64,000 nucleotides of DNA from Janthinobacterium sp. GW458P (GCF_002127585.1 NZ_NEGZ01000009.1:29614-93613); one strand, 5' to 3'. Positions 11,089 through 22,602 are shown, numbered from the stretch's first letter. The notes: generated from the letters alone by a model not told the origin. Made by a program: numbers and translations.

Positions 11089-12546
11089 CTAGCGAGGTCG
11101 GATCGATTGCAGGAATGCCTGCAGCACGGGGGTGTCGGTGTAGGCCACGTTGAAGCGGAACCACACCGTCTCGGGCGCGCGCAGCATGAAAAATTCGTTT
11201 GGCGATAGCAGGATGCCGGCCTTCAAGGCCATGTCGGCGATGAGCTTGCCGTTCCATTCCGGCGTCTGCACATCAGGCCAGCCGGCGCTGACGAACATGC
11301 CGCCGCGGGGCCGCGCCACGGGCGCCATGCCGGCCTGCGCCAGGCAGTCGATGCTGCGCTCGCGGGCCGCATCGAGCTGCGCCACCAGCCGTTCCACCAT
11401 GCGCTTGTACGGCCGCGCGGAAACGGCGTGGTAGACGGCGCGCTCGTTGATTTCCGACGTCGTCAGTCCCGCCAGCATTTTTACGCGCACCAGTTCTGCC
11501 ACCAGCGAGGGCGAAGCACAAATCGACCCCACGCGCAGCACGGGCGAGAGGGTCTTGGAAAAGCTGCCCACGCGGATCACGCGGCGCAAACCATCCATGG
11601 CCGCCAGCGACGCTTCGCCGCGCGCCGCCAGTTCGCGGTAGATATCGTCCTCGACCAGCCAGAAATCGAATTGCTCGGCCAGCGCCAGCAGGCGGTGGGC
11701 TTGTGCCTGGCTCAAGGAAGTACCAAGCGGATTTTGCAGCACCGTGTTGACGAACATGAGTTTCGGCTGCGTGCGCGCGGCTTCAACGGCCAGCGCATCG
11801 AGGTCGAGGCCCGCCTCGCCGCGGGCGATGCCCACGGGGAGGCAGCCATGATGGCGTATCAGCGACTGCAGGTTGCTGTAGCCGGGGTCTTCCACCAGCA
11901 CCGTGTCGCCCGGCTTGGTCAGGCTGCGCAGAATCAAGTCAAAAGCATGCGTGGCGCCATGCGTCAGCAAGACCTGGTCCTGCTGCACCTGGAACAGCTC
12001 TTCCGACAGGCATGTTGCCAGGTGCTGGCGCAGCGAGGGAAAGCCGAGAGGGTGGCCATAGCCGCGCAGGCGGCTGGCGGGAATGCGCATGGCCTGTCGC
12101 ACGGCGTCGAGCACGGTCGCTTCGCCATACATCTCGGGCGGCAGCCAGCCTGCCCCCACGGGCAGGGCGTCGGACACGCCCGAGTACAGGTCCGGCGTGA
12201 GCGCATCGATGGCGGTGGGACTCGCATGCACGACCGCCTGGGGCGAGGCGGCGATATCGTGGCGCGCGACGAAATAGCCGGAACCGCGCCGCGACGACAG
12301 CAGGCCCAGGTTGACCAGGCGATCGTACGATTCGACGACGGTAAACGTCGACACGCCATTGCAGCGGGCAAACTGGCGCACGGACGGCATTTTCGTGCCG
12401 ATGCGCAGGGCGCGGCTGCCCACCATGACGCTGATGGCGATGACGATCTGCTCGACGAGGCCGCCCTTTTTCTGGCGGTCGATGTCCAGCACGGGCCAGC
12501 CGCTAGCTTGCTCGGGGGCTTCGTCTGTGCTGTCGCTGTGCTTCAC
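11089..12546 (-). CDS. MocR/PdxR-type GntR-aminotransferase regulator
   Basis: 485 residues: an N-terminal GntR winged helix (about 20-95, with MPSVRQFARCNGVSTFTVVES) and a fold-type I aminotransferase-like domain (about 115-485). The latter has the PLP lysine region in RVGSFSKTLSP and the NTVLQNPLGTS and EDPGYSNL motifs. These proteins act as PLP- or amine-sensing regulators, usually of a divergent gene; here that is the beta-alanine aminotransferase at 12746. I start it at the GTG at 12546 because AGGAG precedes it by 7 nt; the longer TTG-initiated form has no such site. Probably co-transcribed with the RutR-like gene. Confidence 0.92.
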   Translation of the reverse strand: MKHSDSTDEAPEQASGWPVLDIDRQKKGGLVEQIVIAISVMVGSRALRIGTKMPSVRQFARCNGVSTFTVVESYDRLVNLGLLSSRRGSGYFVARHDIAASPQAVVHASPTAIDALTPDLYSGVSDALPVGAGWLPPEMYGEATVLDAVRQAMRIPASRLRGYGHPLGFPSLRQHLATCLSEELFQVQQDQVLLTHGATHAFDLILRSLTKPGDTVLVEDPGYSNLQSLIRHHGCLPVGIARGEAGLDLDALAVEAARTQPKLMFVNTVLQNPLGTSLSQAQAHRLLALAEQFDFWLVEDDIYRELAARGEASLAAMDGLRRVIRVGSFSKTLSPVLRVGSICASPSLVAELVRVKMLAGLTTSEINERAVYHAVSARPYKRMVERLVAQLDAARERSIDCLAQAGMAPVARPRGGMFVSAGWPDVQTPEWNGKLIADMALKAGILLSPNEFFMLRAPETVWFRFNVAYTDTPVLQAFLQSIRPR

Positions 12547-12667
12547 GGTGGCTCCTTCTGCTGCCTTGCACAAAACTGTAGTGGTTTTTCGACCTGTACG
12601 GTTGGGATACTTTGCCGTTTGTGTATCTGTGCCATTGGGGATGGCCTGTCTATTATTACATCAGCTT

Positions 12668-12683
12668 TTTGCCAACTGGTAAA
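12668..12683. promoter_or_regulatory. Candidate RutR-type operator
   Basis: TTTGCCA-AC-TGGTAAA, a near-perfect 7+7 palindrome (one mismatch) in the MocR/aminotransferase divergent intergenic region, 62 bp before the aminotransferase start. Its core CCA-NN-TGGT equals that of the known RutR site TTGACCA-NN-TGGTCAA. A RutR-like regulator is encoded nearby. Binding is inference. Confidence 0.5.
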
Positions 12684-12745
12684 TTATTTTGCGCTTCGTC
12701 AAAAACGATCCTGGCCCAGCGCCAGCCCATCCCAAGGAGAAGGTC

Positions 12746-14062
12746 ATGAACGAAACAAGGCCGGAATCGATGTCGGCATTCTGGATGCCGTTTACGAATA
12801 ACCGCGATTTCAAGGCCCATCCGCGTTTGCTGGTGTCGGCCGAAGGCATGTACTACAAGGACGTCGATGGCAACGCCATCCTCGATGGCACGGCGGGACT
12901 GTGGTGCGTGCCGTGCGGCCATGCGCAGCCGAAAATCGTCGGTGCCATCCGCGAGATGGTGGGCCAGCTCGACTTCGCGCCCACCTTCCAGATGGGCCAT
13001 CCGGCCGCCTTCGACCTGGCGGAAAAACTGATGGACTACACGGGCCACAAGTTCGGCCACGTTTTCTACACCAACTCCGGTTCCGAAGCCGTCGACACGG
13101 CCCTGAAGATCGCGCTGGCCTATCACCGGGCGCGCGGCGAGGGCGCGCGCACGCGCCTGATCGGCCGCGAACGCGGTTATCACGGCGTCGGTTTCGGCGG
13201 CATTTCCGTGGGCGGCATCGGCGGCAACCGCAAGACCTTCGGCCCCTTGCTGCCGGGCGTCGACCACCTGCCGCACACGCACAACCTGGACAGGAACGCC
13301 TACACGGTGGGCGAGCCCGAATATGGCACTCACCTGGCCGACGAGCTCGAACGCATCGTCGCCCTGCACGACGCCTCGACGATTGCCGCCGTCATCGTCG
13401 AACCGGTGGCCGGTTCCACGGGTGTGCTGATCCCGCCGAAAGGCTATCTGAAACGCTTGCGCGAACTGTGCACCAAGCACGGCATCCTCCTGATCTTCGA
13501 TGAAGTCATCACGGGTTTCGGCCGCATGACGACGCCGTTCGCGGCCGACTATTTCGACGTCGAACCGGACCTGATGACGACGGCCAAGGGCCTGACCAAC
13601 GGCATGGTGCCGATGGGCGCCGTATTCAGCAAAAAATACATCCACGATGCCTTCATGGATGCGCCGCCAGGCATCGAGCTGTTCCACGGCTATACGTATT
13701 CCGGCCACCCGCTGGCCTGCGCCGCCTCGCTGGCTACCTTGCAGGTGTTCGAGGAGCAGGACATCCTGGGGCACGCTAAAGCGATGCAGGCGTATTGGAG
13801 CGACGCCGTGCATTCGCTGAAAGGCTCGCCGCACGTGATCGACCTGCGCAGCATTGGCCTGATCGCCGGCATCGAACTCGATCCCATCGCCGGCAAACCC
13901 GGCGCGCGCGCCTTCAACGCCTTCAAGCAGGCCTTTGCCGACGGCGTGCTGATACGCACGACGGGCGACATCATCGCCCTGTCACCGCCGCTGGTGCTGG
14001 AAAAACAGCATGTCGACGAGCTGTTTGGCAAGCTGGCGACGGTACTCAAAAATCTCGATTGA
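12746..14062 (+). CDS. Beta-alanine:pyruvate aminotransferase (class III)
   Basis: 438 residues, class III PLP aminotransferase. WMPFTNNRDFKAHPRL and the YHGVGFGGISVGG stretch follow the omega-amino acid:pyruvate transaminase subgroup closely. PLP contacts: TNSGSEAVDTAL, the Asp in IFDEVITGFGR (D252) and the Schiff-base Lys in TTAKGLTNG (K281). Expected reaction: beta-alanine + pyruvate to malonate semialdehyde + alanine, the step after carbamoyl removal in reductive pyrimidine degradation. I start at 12746 (AAGGAGA 8 nt upstream), not at the earlier in-frame codon at 12689. Followed by mmsA. Confidence 0.92.
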   Translation: MNETRPESMSAFWMPFTNNRDFKAHPRLLVSAEGMYYKDVDGNAILDGTAGLWCVPCGHAQPKIVGAIREMVGQLDFAPTFQMGHPAAFDLAEKLMDYTGHKFGHVFYTNSGSEAVDTALKIALAYHRARGEGARTRLIGRERGYHGVGFGGISVGGIGGNRKTFGPLLPGVDHLPHTHNLDRNAYTVGEPEYGTHLADELERIVALHDASTIAAVIVEPVAGSTGVLIPPKGYLKRLRELCTKHGILLIFDEVITGFGRMTTPFAADYFDVEPDLMTTAKGLTNGMVPMGAVFSKKYIHDAFMDAPPGIELFHGYTYSGHPLACAASLATLQVFEEQDILGHAKAMQAYWSDAVHSLKGSPHVIDLRSIGLIAGIELDPIAGKPGARAFNAFKQAFADGVLIRTTGDIIALSPPLVLEKQHVDELFGKLATVLKNLD

Positions 14063-14083
14063 ACGGCAAACCCAAAACAAGAG

Positions 14084-14113
14084 CCGGGGTCGGACCCTGA
14101 GGGTCCGACCCCA
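14084..14113. repeat. GGGGTCGGACC-type intergenic palindrome, copy 3
   Basis: GGGGTCGGACCCT (14086-14098) and AGGGTCCGACCCC (14100-14112) are perfect 13-bp arms around a single base. This is the tightest copy of the element also present at 4455-4521 and 5876-5943, here with CGG in place of CAG. It lies between the aminotransferase and mmsA. Confidence 0.75.
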
Positions 14114-14146
14114 GTCTTTGCCTCTGGGTTTAAAAATGGAAAACCA

Positions 14147-15649
14147 ATGAACAACCTCGACACCATCACCCACTACATCAACGGCGCCAAAGTCGACACG
14201 CAAAGCGGCCGCTACGGCGACGTGTACAACCCGGCACTGGGCGAACCCGTGGCGCGCGTGGCGCTGGGCACCGTGGAAGACGTGGACGCGGCCGTGCAGG
14301 CTGCCGCCGCCGCCTTCCCCTCGTGGTCGGCCACGCCGCCGCTGACGCGTGCCAGGGTCCTGTTCCGCTACCTGCAGCTGTGCCAGCAGCACACGGACGA
14401 ATTTGCCGCCATGCTCACGCGTGAGCATGGCAAGACCTTTGCCGATGCCCAGGGCGAAGTGGCGCGCGGTATCGAGATGGTGGAGTTTGCCGTCGGCATA
14501 CCGCAACTGCTGAAAGGCGAATTCACGGACCAGATTTCGCGCGGCATCGATGCCTGGTCCATGCGCCAGGCGCTGGGCGTGGTGGCCGGCATCACGCCAT
14601 TTAATTTTCCCGTGATGGTGCCGATGTGGATGTTCCCGGTGGCGATTGCCTGCGGCAATACCTTCGTCTTGAAACCGTCCGAGCGCGATCCGTCGGCCTC
14701 GCTGCTGCACGCGAAATTGCTCAAGGATGCAGGTTTACCCGACGGCGTCTTCAACGTGGTGCAGGGAGATAAAGTGACGGTCGATGCCCTGCTTGACCAC
14801 CCCGTGGTGCAGGCGATCAGCTTTGTCGGCTCGACGCCGATCGCCGAATACATCTATGCACGCGGCAGCGCCAGCGGCAAGCGCGTGCAAGCCTTGGGCG
14901 GCGCGAAGAACCACATGGTGGTGATGCCCGACGCGGACATGGAGATGACGGTCGACGCGCTGATCGGCGCGGCCTACGGTTCGGCGGGCGAACGCTGCAT
15001 GGCGATCTCCGTCGTGGTGGCCGTGGGCGACGCGGGCGACAAGTTGATCGATGCACTGGCAACGCGCACGGCCGCACTGAAAGTGCGCGACGGCATGGAA
15101 GATGGTGCGGAAATGGGACCGGTCGTGTCGCTGGCGGCCAAGCAGCGCATCGAAAAACTGATCGCCTCCGGCGTGGAGCAGGGCGCGACTTTGGTGGTCG
15201 ATGGACGCAACCATGTGGTGGCGGGCCGCGAGAACGGCTTCTTTGTCGGCGGTACGTTATTTGACCACGTCACGCGCGACATGCGCATCTACAAGGAAGA
15301 GATTTTCGGCCCCGTGCTGTGCGTGCTGCGGTGTCCTGACGTGGTGCAGGCGGTGGAGCTGATCAACGCCAACGAGTATGGCAACGGCGTGGCCATCTAC
15401 ACGCGCGACGGCGGCGTGGCGCGCGAATTCGTGCGCCAGATCCAGGTCGGCATGGTGGGCGTCAACGTCCCCTTGCCCGTGCCGATGGCCTTCAACAGCT
15501 TTGGCGGCTGGAAGCGCAGCATGTTCGGCGACCACCACGCGTATGGCCCCGAAGGCGTGCGTTTCTACACGCGCCACAAGGCCGTGATGCAGCGCTGGCC
15601 GAACACGGCAAGCGCTGGTGTGGAATTTGCTTTTCCCCAGATGAAGTAA
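14147..15649 (+). CDS. mmsA: CoA-acylating (methyl)malonate-semialdehyde dehydrogenase
   Basis: 500 residues, ALDH superfamily. The nucleophile Cys lies in [10 protein letters not shown] (C284). The usual general-base Glu position reads Asn in ALGGAKNH, a hallmark of the CoA-acylating MmsA subgroup. [15 protein letters not shown] is likewise subgroup-typical. It converts malonate semialdehyde to acetyl-CoA, or methylmalonate semialdehyde to propionyl-CoA, with NAD. Coming after beta-alanine aminotransferase, it closes uracil degradation; the thymine branch would use the same enzyme. Also used in valine catabolism, so the role is not exclusive. Confidence 0.95.
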   Translation: MNNLDTITHYINGAKVDTQSGRYGDVYNPALGEPVARVALGTVEDVDAAVQAAAAAFPSWSATPPLTRARVLFRYLQLCQQHTDEFAAMLTREHGKTFADAQGEVARGIEMVEFAVGIPQLLKGEFTDQISRGIDAWSMRQALGVVAGITPFNFPVMVPMWMFPVAIACGNTFVLKPSERDPSASLLHAKLLKDAGLPDGVFNVVQGDKVTVDALLDHPVVQAISFVGSTPIAEYIYARGSASGKRVQALGGAKNHMVVMPDADMEMTVDALIGAAYGSAGERCMAISVVVAVGDAGDKLIDALATRTAALKVRDGMEDGAEMGPVVSLAAKQRIEKLIASGVEQGATLVVDGRNHVVAGRENGFFVGGTLFDHVTRDMRIYKEEIFGPVLCVLRCPDVVQAVELINANEYGNGVAIYTRDGGVAREFVRQIQVGMVGVNVPLPVPMAFNSFGGWKRSMFGDHHAYGPEGVRFYTRHKAVMQRWPNTASAGVEFAFPQMK

Positions 15650-15693
15650 GGGTTTTACATTCAACATCGGCCGCACAAAAAAAGGAAACCGCG

Positions 15694-17061
15694 ATGATCG
15701 AGTCCCTGAACTATTTACCGCATTCCGCGCTGCCCAGTGATGAATTGGCGGGCCACTTTACGGACCTGGCGCCTCCCTTGAGCGCACGCCAGGCCGCCAT
15801 CGAAAGCGCCCGCTGCCTGTATTGCTACGACGCACCGTGCAGCCGCATCTGTCCGTCGGAAATCGACGTGGCCAGCTTCATCCGCAATATCCACGACAAG
15901 AACATCAACGGCGCCGCCGCCGGCATCCTGAAACAGAACATCCTGGGCGGCAGCTGCGCGCGCGTCTGCCCGACGGAAATCCTGTGCGAAGATGTCTGCG
16001 TGCGCAACCATGACGCCGAAGGCCAGCCCGTCAAGATCGGCCTCTTGCAGCGCTACGCCGTCGACCACATGCACTTTGCCGGCCACCCGTTCAAACGGGC
16101 GGCAAGCACGGGCAAGACCGTCGCCATCGTCGGCGCGGGGCCGGCGGGCCTGTCGTGCGCGCACCGCCTGGCCATGCTGGGCCACGACGTGGTGATCTTT
16201 GAAAAGGAAGGCAAGGCGGGCGGCTTGAATGAATACGGCATCGCCAAGTACAAGCTGACGGACGATTTCGCGCAAAAGGAAATCGACTTCCTGCTGGGCG
16301 TAGGCGGCATCACCATCCGATGTCGCCAGGCGCTGGGCGAGAACCTGCAGCTGCGCGACCTGCATGCGCAGTACGACGCCGTCTTCCTCGGCCTGGGCCT
16401 GGGCGCCAGCCGCGAGCTGGGCTTGACGGGCGAGGAGGCGCCGGGATTGCTGGCCGCCGTCGACTATATCGGCGCGCTGCGCCAGGCGGACGATCTGGCC
16501 GCGCTGCCCGTGCCGAAACGGGCCATCGTGATTGGCGCCGGCAATACGGCCATCGACATGGCCGTGCAGATCCAGCGCCTGGGCGCCGAGGAAGTCACCC
16601 TGGTGTACCGGCGCGGCTTCGACGCCATGACGGCCACCCACCATGAACAGGAGATCGCCAAGGCCAACCAGGTGCGCATGCTGACGTGGGCCCAGCCGCA
16701 GCAGGTGCTGCTCGATAGCGAGGGCAAGGTGGCGGGCATGCGTTTCGAGAAAACGCGGATGGAGGGTACGCGCCTGGCGGGCACGGGCGAAACGTTCGAC
16801 GTGGCGGCCGACGCCATCTTCAAGGCCATCGGCCAGAGCCTCGATACGCAGGTGCTGGATGACCCGATGGCGTCATTGCTGCAGCGCGAAGGCGACAAGA
16901 TCGGCGTCGACGCAGGCTTTCGCACGGTGCTGCCGGGGATCTATGCGGGCGGCGACTGCGTGGCGCCGGGGCAGGACTTGACGGTGCAGGCCGTCCAGCA
17001 TGGCAAGCTGGCCGCACTGGCCATTCATTCCGATTTGTTGAATAAAGTGGAGGCTGCATAA
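15694..17061 (+). CDS. preT: Dihydropyrimidine dehydrogenase, FAD/NAD subunit PreT
   Basis: 455 residues. An N-terminal Fe-S region with two Cys clusters (CLYCYDAPCSRICP and CARVCPTEILCEDVC) is followed by a Rossmann FAD domain (IVGAGPAGLSCAHRLAMLGH) and an NAD(P) site (VIGAGNTAIDMAVQ). This is the architecture of the small glutamate-synthase-like subunit of NAD-dependent dihydropyrimidine dehydrogenase, which passes electrons to or from PreA. The start has AAAGGAAA upstream. The stop overlaps the preA start by one base (TAATG), indicating coupled translation. Confidence 0.95.
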   Translation: MIESLNYLPHSALPSDELAGHFTDLAPPLSARQAAIESARCLYCYDAPCSRICPSEIDVASFIRNIHDKNINGAAAGILKQNILGGSCARVCPTEILCEDVCVRNHDAEGQPVKIGLLQRYAVDHMHFAGHPFKRAASTGKTVAIVGAGPAGLSCAHRLAMLGHDVVIFEKEGKAGGLNEYGIAKYKLTDDFAQKEIDFLLGVGGITIRCRQALGENLQLRDLHAQYDAVFLGLGLGASRELGLTGEEAPGLLAAVDYIGALRQADDLAALPVPKRAIVIGAGNTAIDMAVQIQRLGAEEVTLVYRRGFDAMTATHHEQEIAKANQVRMLTWAQPQQVLLDSEGKVAGMRFEKTRMEGTRLAGTGETFDVAADAIFKAIGQSLDTQVLDDPMASLLQREGDKIGVDAGFRTVLPGIYAGGDCVAPGQDLTVQAVQHGKLAALAIHSDLLNKVEAA

Positions 17062-18341
17062 TGGCTGATCTCAGCATCGAATTTTGCGGCATCAAGGCGC
17101 CGAATCCCTTCTGGCTGGCATCAGCGCCACCGACCGACAAGGCGTATAACGTGGTGCGCGCCTTCGAGGCGGGGTGGGGCGGCGTCGTGTGGAAAACGCT
17201 CGGTGAAGACCCTGCCGCCGTCAACGTCTCGTCGCGCTATTCCGCCCTGTACGGCAAGAACCGCGAAGTGGTCGGCTTCAATAACATCGAGCTGATCACC
17301 GACCGTTCGCTGGAGATCAACCTGCGCGAAATCACGCAAGTGAAAAAGGATTGGCCCGACCGCGCCATGATCGTCTCCCTGATGCTGCCCTGCGAAGAGC
17401 ACTACTGGGCCGATATTTTGCCGAAGGTCGAGGCGACGGGGGCGGACGGCATCGAGCTCAATTTCGGCTGCCCGCACGGCATGCCGGAACGGGGCATGGG
17501 AGCGGCCGTGGGCCAGGTGCCCGAGTACGTGCAGATGGTCACCGCCTGGTGCAAGAAACACAGCAAGTTACCCGTCATCGTCAAGCTCACACCCAACATC
17601 ACGGACGTGCGCATGCCGGCGCGCGCGGCCAAGGCGGGCGGCGCGGACGCCGTCTCGCTGATCAACACCATCAATTCCATCACCTCGCTGGACCTGGACC
17701 GCATGGTGGCCTTGCCCATCGTGGGCGGCGCCAGCACGCACGGCGGCTATTGCGGCGCGGCCGTGAAACCCATCGCCCTGAACATGGTGGCGGAAATCGC
17801 CCGCGATCCGCAGACGCGGGGCTTGCCCATTTCCGGCATCGGCGGCATCGGCAACTGGCGTGATGCGGCCGAATTCATCGCCCTGGGCGCCGGCTGCGTG
17901 CAGGTGTGCACGGCCGCCATGCTGCATGGTTTCCGCATCGTCGAAGAGATGAAGGATGGGCTGTCGCGCTGGATGGACGAGAAGGGCTATGCACGCATCA
18001 GCGATTTTTCCGGCAAGGCCGTGGCCAACATGACGGACTGGAAATACCTGGACATGAATTACCAGGTGATCGCACAGATTAACCAGGACGACTGCATCAA
18101 ATGCGGCAAGTGTTATGTGGCTTGCGAAGACACGTCGCACCAGTCGATTGCGCAACTGATCGACGCCGCCGGCATGCGCACATATGAAGTGATCAAGGAG
18201 GAATGCGTAGGCTGCAACCTGTGCGAAATCACCTGTCCGGTGCAGGGGTGCATCACGATGGTGCCGCAGACGACAGGCAAGCCGTACATGAACTGGACTC
18301 AGGATCCACGCAACCCAAGAGCGTTGGCGGAGACGGCATAG
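17061..18341 (+). CDS. preA: Dihydropyrimidine dehydrogenase, catalytic subunit PreA
   Basis: 426 residues: a dihydroorotate-dehydrogenase-like FMN barrel (about 1-320, with FGCPHGMPERGMG, KLTPNITDV and GGIGNWRDAAEFI) and a C-terminal 2x[4Fe-4S] ferredoxin domain (CIKCGKCYVAC, CVGCNLCEITCP). Reduces uracil or thymine to the 5,6-dihydro form with PreT as electron partner. Directly coupled to preT. The family pairing and the following hydantoinase make the assignment secure. Confidence 0.96.
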   Translation: MADLSIEFCGIKAPNPFWLASAPPTDKAYNVVRAFEAGWGGVVWKTLGEDPAAVNVSSRYSALYGKNREVVGFNNIELITDRSLEINLREITQVKKDWPDRAMIVSLMLPCEEHYWADILPKVEATGADGIELNFGCPHGMPERGMGAAVGQVPEYVQMVTAWCKKHSKLPVIVKLTPNITDVRMPARAAKAGGADAVSLINTINSITSLDLDRMVALPIVGGASTHGGYCGAAVKPIALNMVAEIARDPQTRGLPISGIGGIGNWRDAAEFIALGAGCVQVCTAAMLHGFRIVEEMKDGLSRWMDEKGYARISDFSGKAVANMTDWKYLDMNYQVIAQINQDDCIKCGKCYVACEDTSHQSIAQLIDAAGMRTYEVIKEECVGCNLCEITCPVQGCITMVPQTTGKPYMNWTQDPRNPRALAETA

Positions 18342-18450
18342 GGCACGCTTCTTGCGTACGCATATTTTATAAACAGTTGCCTAACTTTGCAGTAAGCTAG
18401 GCCGCAGCCGTTTCTAAAACGCCCAACCTCCCAACCGATGGAGCATCCCT

Positions 18451-19935
18451 GTGAACCACGACTATTCAGGCAACACGCAACTCTGGAATGAAGACCTGGC
18501 GCCCACCACGGCGGCGCAGCGCACCTGGCGCTGGTATCACTTTGCCGCGCTGTGGGTGGGCATGGTGATGTGCATTCCCGCCTACACCCTGTCGGCCAGC
18601 CTGATCGACAGCGGCATGTCCGGTTACCAGGCCGTGCTCACGGTATTTCTCGCCAACGCCATTGTGCTCTTGCCGATGCTGCTGATCGGTCATGCGGGCA
18701 CCAAGTACGGCATTCCGTATGCGGTGCTGGCGCGCGCCTCGTTCGGCACCATGGGCGCGCGCCTGCCCGCGCTGATGCGCGCCATTGTCGCCTGCGGCTG
18801 GTATGGCATCCAGACCTGGTTCGGCGGGCAGATGATCTACACCCTGATGGGCGTGCTGATGGGGCATGAACTGGGCGGCGAGAAGATAGCGGGCCTGGGC
18901 ATCAACGGCAGCCAGTTGCTGTGCTTCCTGGCCTTTTGGGCCATCCAGTTTTATTACATCCTGCACGGCATGGAATCGATTCGTAAACTCGAAACCTATA
19001 CGGCGCCGCTGAAAATCCTCATCTGCTTCGTGCTGCTGTACTGGGTGCACAGCAAGGCCGGCGGCGTCGCCAGCCTGCTGGACCAGCCATCGCAATTCAT
19101 CCCCGGCGGCAAGAAGGCGGGCCAGTTCTGGAGCGTCTTCTGGCCGTCGCTCACCGCCATGGTGGGGTTCTGGGCCACCTTGGCCTTGAACATTCCCGAC
19201 TTCACGCGTTTCGCCAAGACGCAGCGCGACCAGATCGTGGGCCAGTCGGTCGGCCTGCCCGTGCCCATGGGATTGCTGGCCATGCTGGCCGTGATCGTTA
19301 CCGCCGGTTCGGTCGTCATGTACGGCAAGGCCATCTGGGACCCCGTCGACCTGGCCAGCCGCATGACGGGCGCCGCCGTGCTGATCGCGCTGATCATCCT
19401 CCTGATCGACACCGTCAGCGTCAACCTGGCGGCCAACCTGGTGGGGCCGGCCTACGACTTTTCCTCGCTGGCGCCGAAGCAGATTTCGTACAAGATGGGG
19501 GGCTACATCACGGCCTTCATCGCCATCGTCATGATGCCGTGGAAGGTGCTTGAATCGACGCAGGGCTATATCTTTACCTGGCTGATCGGCTACTCGGCCC
19601 TGCTGGGCCCCATCGCCGGCATCCTCATCGTCGACTATTACTTTGTGCGCAAGACGCAGCTCGACGTCAGGCAGTTGTACCGCGACGATGGCGTCTACTC
19701 GTACGGCAGTGGCTGGAACATGGCGGCGTTGATCGCCTTTGTCATCGCCGTGCTGCCGAATATCCCGGGCTTTTTGAACGCAGCCTTTCCCACGGCGTTT
19801 CCCGGCGTGGGCGAAGGCTTCAAAGCCGTCTACACCTATGCCTGGTTCGTGGGCGTGGCCATCGCCGCGGTCGTTTACGGCGTCATGATGAAGGGCAAAG
19901 TGGTGGCGCACGCGCAGCAGGCGCCGCAGTCCTGA
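18451..19935 (+). CDS. NCS1 family nucleobase/hydantoin:cation symporter
   Basis: 494 residues with about 12 hydrophobic segments. The N-terminal NEDLAPTTAAQRTWRWYHFAALW is the NCS1 entry motif, and GYQAVLTVFLANAIVLLPM, GIQTWFGGQMIY and FTRFAKTQRDQIVGQ follow the Mhp1/PucI/Fur pattern. Inner-membrane uptake of uracil, thymine, allantoin or a hydantoin, probably with Na+ or H+. Context (PreTA before, dihydropyrimidinase after) favours a pyrimidine base or dihydropyrimidine. It starts at GTG with GGAG 7 nt upstream. A 10-bp palindrome TGCGTACGCA (18353-18362) lies in the upstream gap. Confidence 0.92.
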   Translation: MNHDYSGNTQLWNEDLAPTTAAQRTWRWYHFAALWVGMVMCIPAYTLSASLIDSGMSGYQAVLTVFLANAIVLLPMLLIGHAGTKYGIPYAVLARASFGTMGARLPALMRAIVACGWYGIQTWFGGQMIYTLMGVLMGHELGGEKIAGLGINGSQLLCFLAFWAIQFYYILHGMESIRKLETYTAPLKILICFVLLYWVHSKAGGVASLLDQPSQFIPGGKKAGQFWSVFWPSLTAMVGFWATLALNIPDFTRFAKTQRDQIVGQSVGLPVPMGLLAMLAVIVTAGSVVMYGKAIWDPVDLASRMTGAAVLIALIILLIDTVSVNLAANLVGPAYDFSSLAPKQISYKMGGYITAFIAIVMMPWKVLESTQGYIFTWLIGYSALLGPIAGILIVDYYFVRKTQLDVRQLYRDDGVYSYGSGWNMAALIAFVIAVLPNIPGFLNAAFPTAFPGVGEGFKAVYTYAWFVGVAIAAVVYGVMMKGKVVAHAQQAPQS

Positions 19936-21348
<1,413 letters not shown>

Positions 21349-21363
21349 ATTCAGGAGACAATA

Positions 21364-22599
21364 ATGGATGATCTACGCATCAATGGCGAACGGTTGTGGG
21401 CGGCCCTGATGGAACTGGCGCGTATCGGCGCGACGGCGAAGGGCGGCGTCAAGCGCCTGGCCCTGACGGACCTCGACAAGGAAGGCCGCGACCTGGTGGT
21501 GCGCTGGGGCAGGGAGGCGGGCATGAGCATCACGATCGACCAGATCGGCAATGTCTTCATGCGCCGCGACGGCACCGACAATACCTTGCCGCCCGTGATG
21601 ACGGGCAGCCACATCGATACGCAGCCCACGGGCGGCAAGTTCGACGGCAATTACGGCGTGCTGGCGGGCCTGGAAGTGGTACGCACCCTGAACGATCTGA
21701 AGATCAAGACGCGATCGCCGATCGAGGTGGCCTTCTGGACCAACGAGGAAGGTTCGCGCTTCGTGCCGGTGATGATGGGCTCGGGCGTATTTTGCGGCGC
21801 CTTCTCGCTCGAGACGGCGTATGCAGCCAAGGACACGGAAGGCAAGACCGTGGGCGAGGAGCTGGCGCGCATCGGATACAAGGGTGAGCAGGTGCCGGGC
21901 GACCATCCCATCGGCGCCTATTTTGAAACGCATATCGAGCAGGGACCCGTGCTGGAAGACGCCGATAAAATCATCGGCGTGGTGCCGGCCGTGATGGGCC
22001 TGTCGTGGTACGACTGCGTGGTGACGGGCATGGAAGCGCATGCCGGTCCCACGCCCATGGGCTTGCGCAAGGATGCGCTGCAGGTGGCCACCACCATCAT
22101 GCAGGAAGTCGTCGCCATTGCCAACCGCTACCCGCCGTACGGGCGCGGCACGGTGGGTATGGTGCAGGTCTTCCCGAACAGCCGCAACGTGATCCCCGGC
22201 GAGGTCAAGTTCAGCATCGACCTGCGCAACGTGAACGACGAACTGCTCAATACCATGCATGGCGAGATCACGGCTTTCATCGACGCCACGCGCGAAAAAA
22301 CAGGCTTGGGAATTTCACTGGAAAGGGTGTCCTATTACCCGCCATGCCCGTTCCACCCCGACTGCGTGGGCGCCGTGCGCAATGCGACTGAAAAACTCGG
22401 CTACTCCGTGATGGACGTGGTGTCCGGCGCCGGCCACGACGCCATCTACGCTGCCAGGCTGGCGCCAGCCGGCATGATCTTCGTGCCGTGCAAGGACGGC
22501 ATCAGCCACAATGAAATCGAAGATGCCAGGCCCGAGCACCTGGAAGCGGGCTGCAATGTGCTGCTGCATGCGATGCTGGAGCGGGCCGTGGTCGTTTAA
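21364..22599 (+). CDS. M20 carbamoyl-amidohydrolase (beta-ureidopropionase type)
   Basis: 411 residues, M20-family Zn-dependent hydrolase. Metal-site motifs: TGSHIDTQPTGGKFDGNYGVL split as H83 and D94, TNEEGSRF (bridging Glu pair 128-129), ETHIEQGP, and a late SGAGHDA. The family includes N-carbamoyl-beta-alanine amidohydrolase, N-carbamoyl-L-amino acid hydrolase and allantoate amidohydrolase. Position directly after dihydropyrimidinase makes beta-ureidopropionase the best call: N-carbamoyl-beta-alanine to beta-alanine + CO2 + NH3. A second, distinct M20 of this group is fused to UraD at 23883-25646. Confidence 0.9.
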   Translation: MDDLRINGERLWAALMELARIGATAKGGVKRLALTDLDKEGRDLVVRWGREAGMSITIDQIGNVFMRRDGTDNTLPPVMTGSHIDTQPTGGKFDGNYGVLAGLEVVRTLNDLKIKTRSPIEVAFWTNEEGSRFVPVMMGSGVFCGAFSLETAYAAKDTEGKTVGEELARIGYKGEQVPGDHPIGAYFETHIEQGPVLEDADKIIGVVPAVMGLSWYDCVVTGMEAHAGPTPMGLRKDALQVATTIMQEVVAIANRYPPYGRGTVGMVQVFPNSRNVIPGEVKFSIDLRNVNDELLNTMHGEITAFIDATREKTGLGISLERVSYYPPCPFHPDCVGAVRNATEKLGYSVMDVVSGAGHDAIYAARLAPAGMIFVPCKDGISHNEIEDARPEHLEAGCNVLLHAMLERAVVV

Positions 22600-22602
22600 G
22601 CG

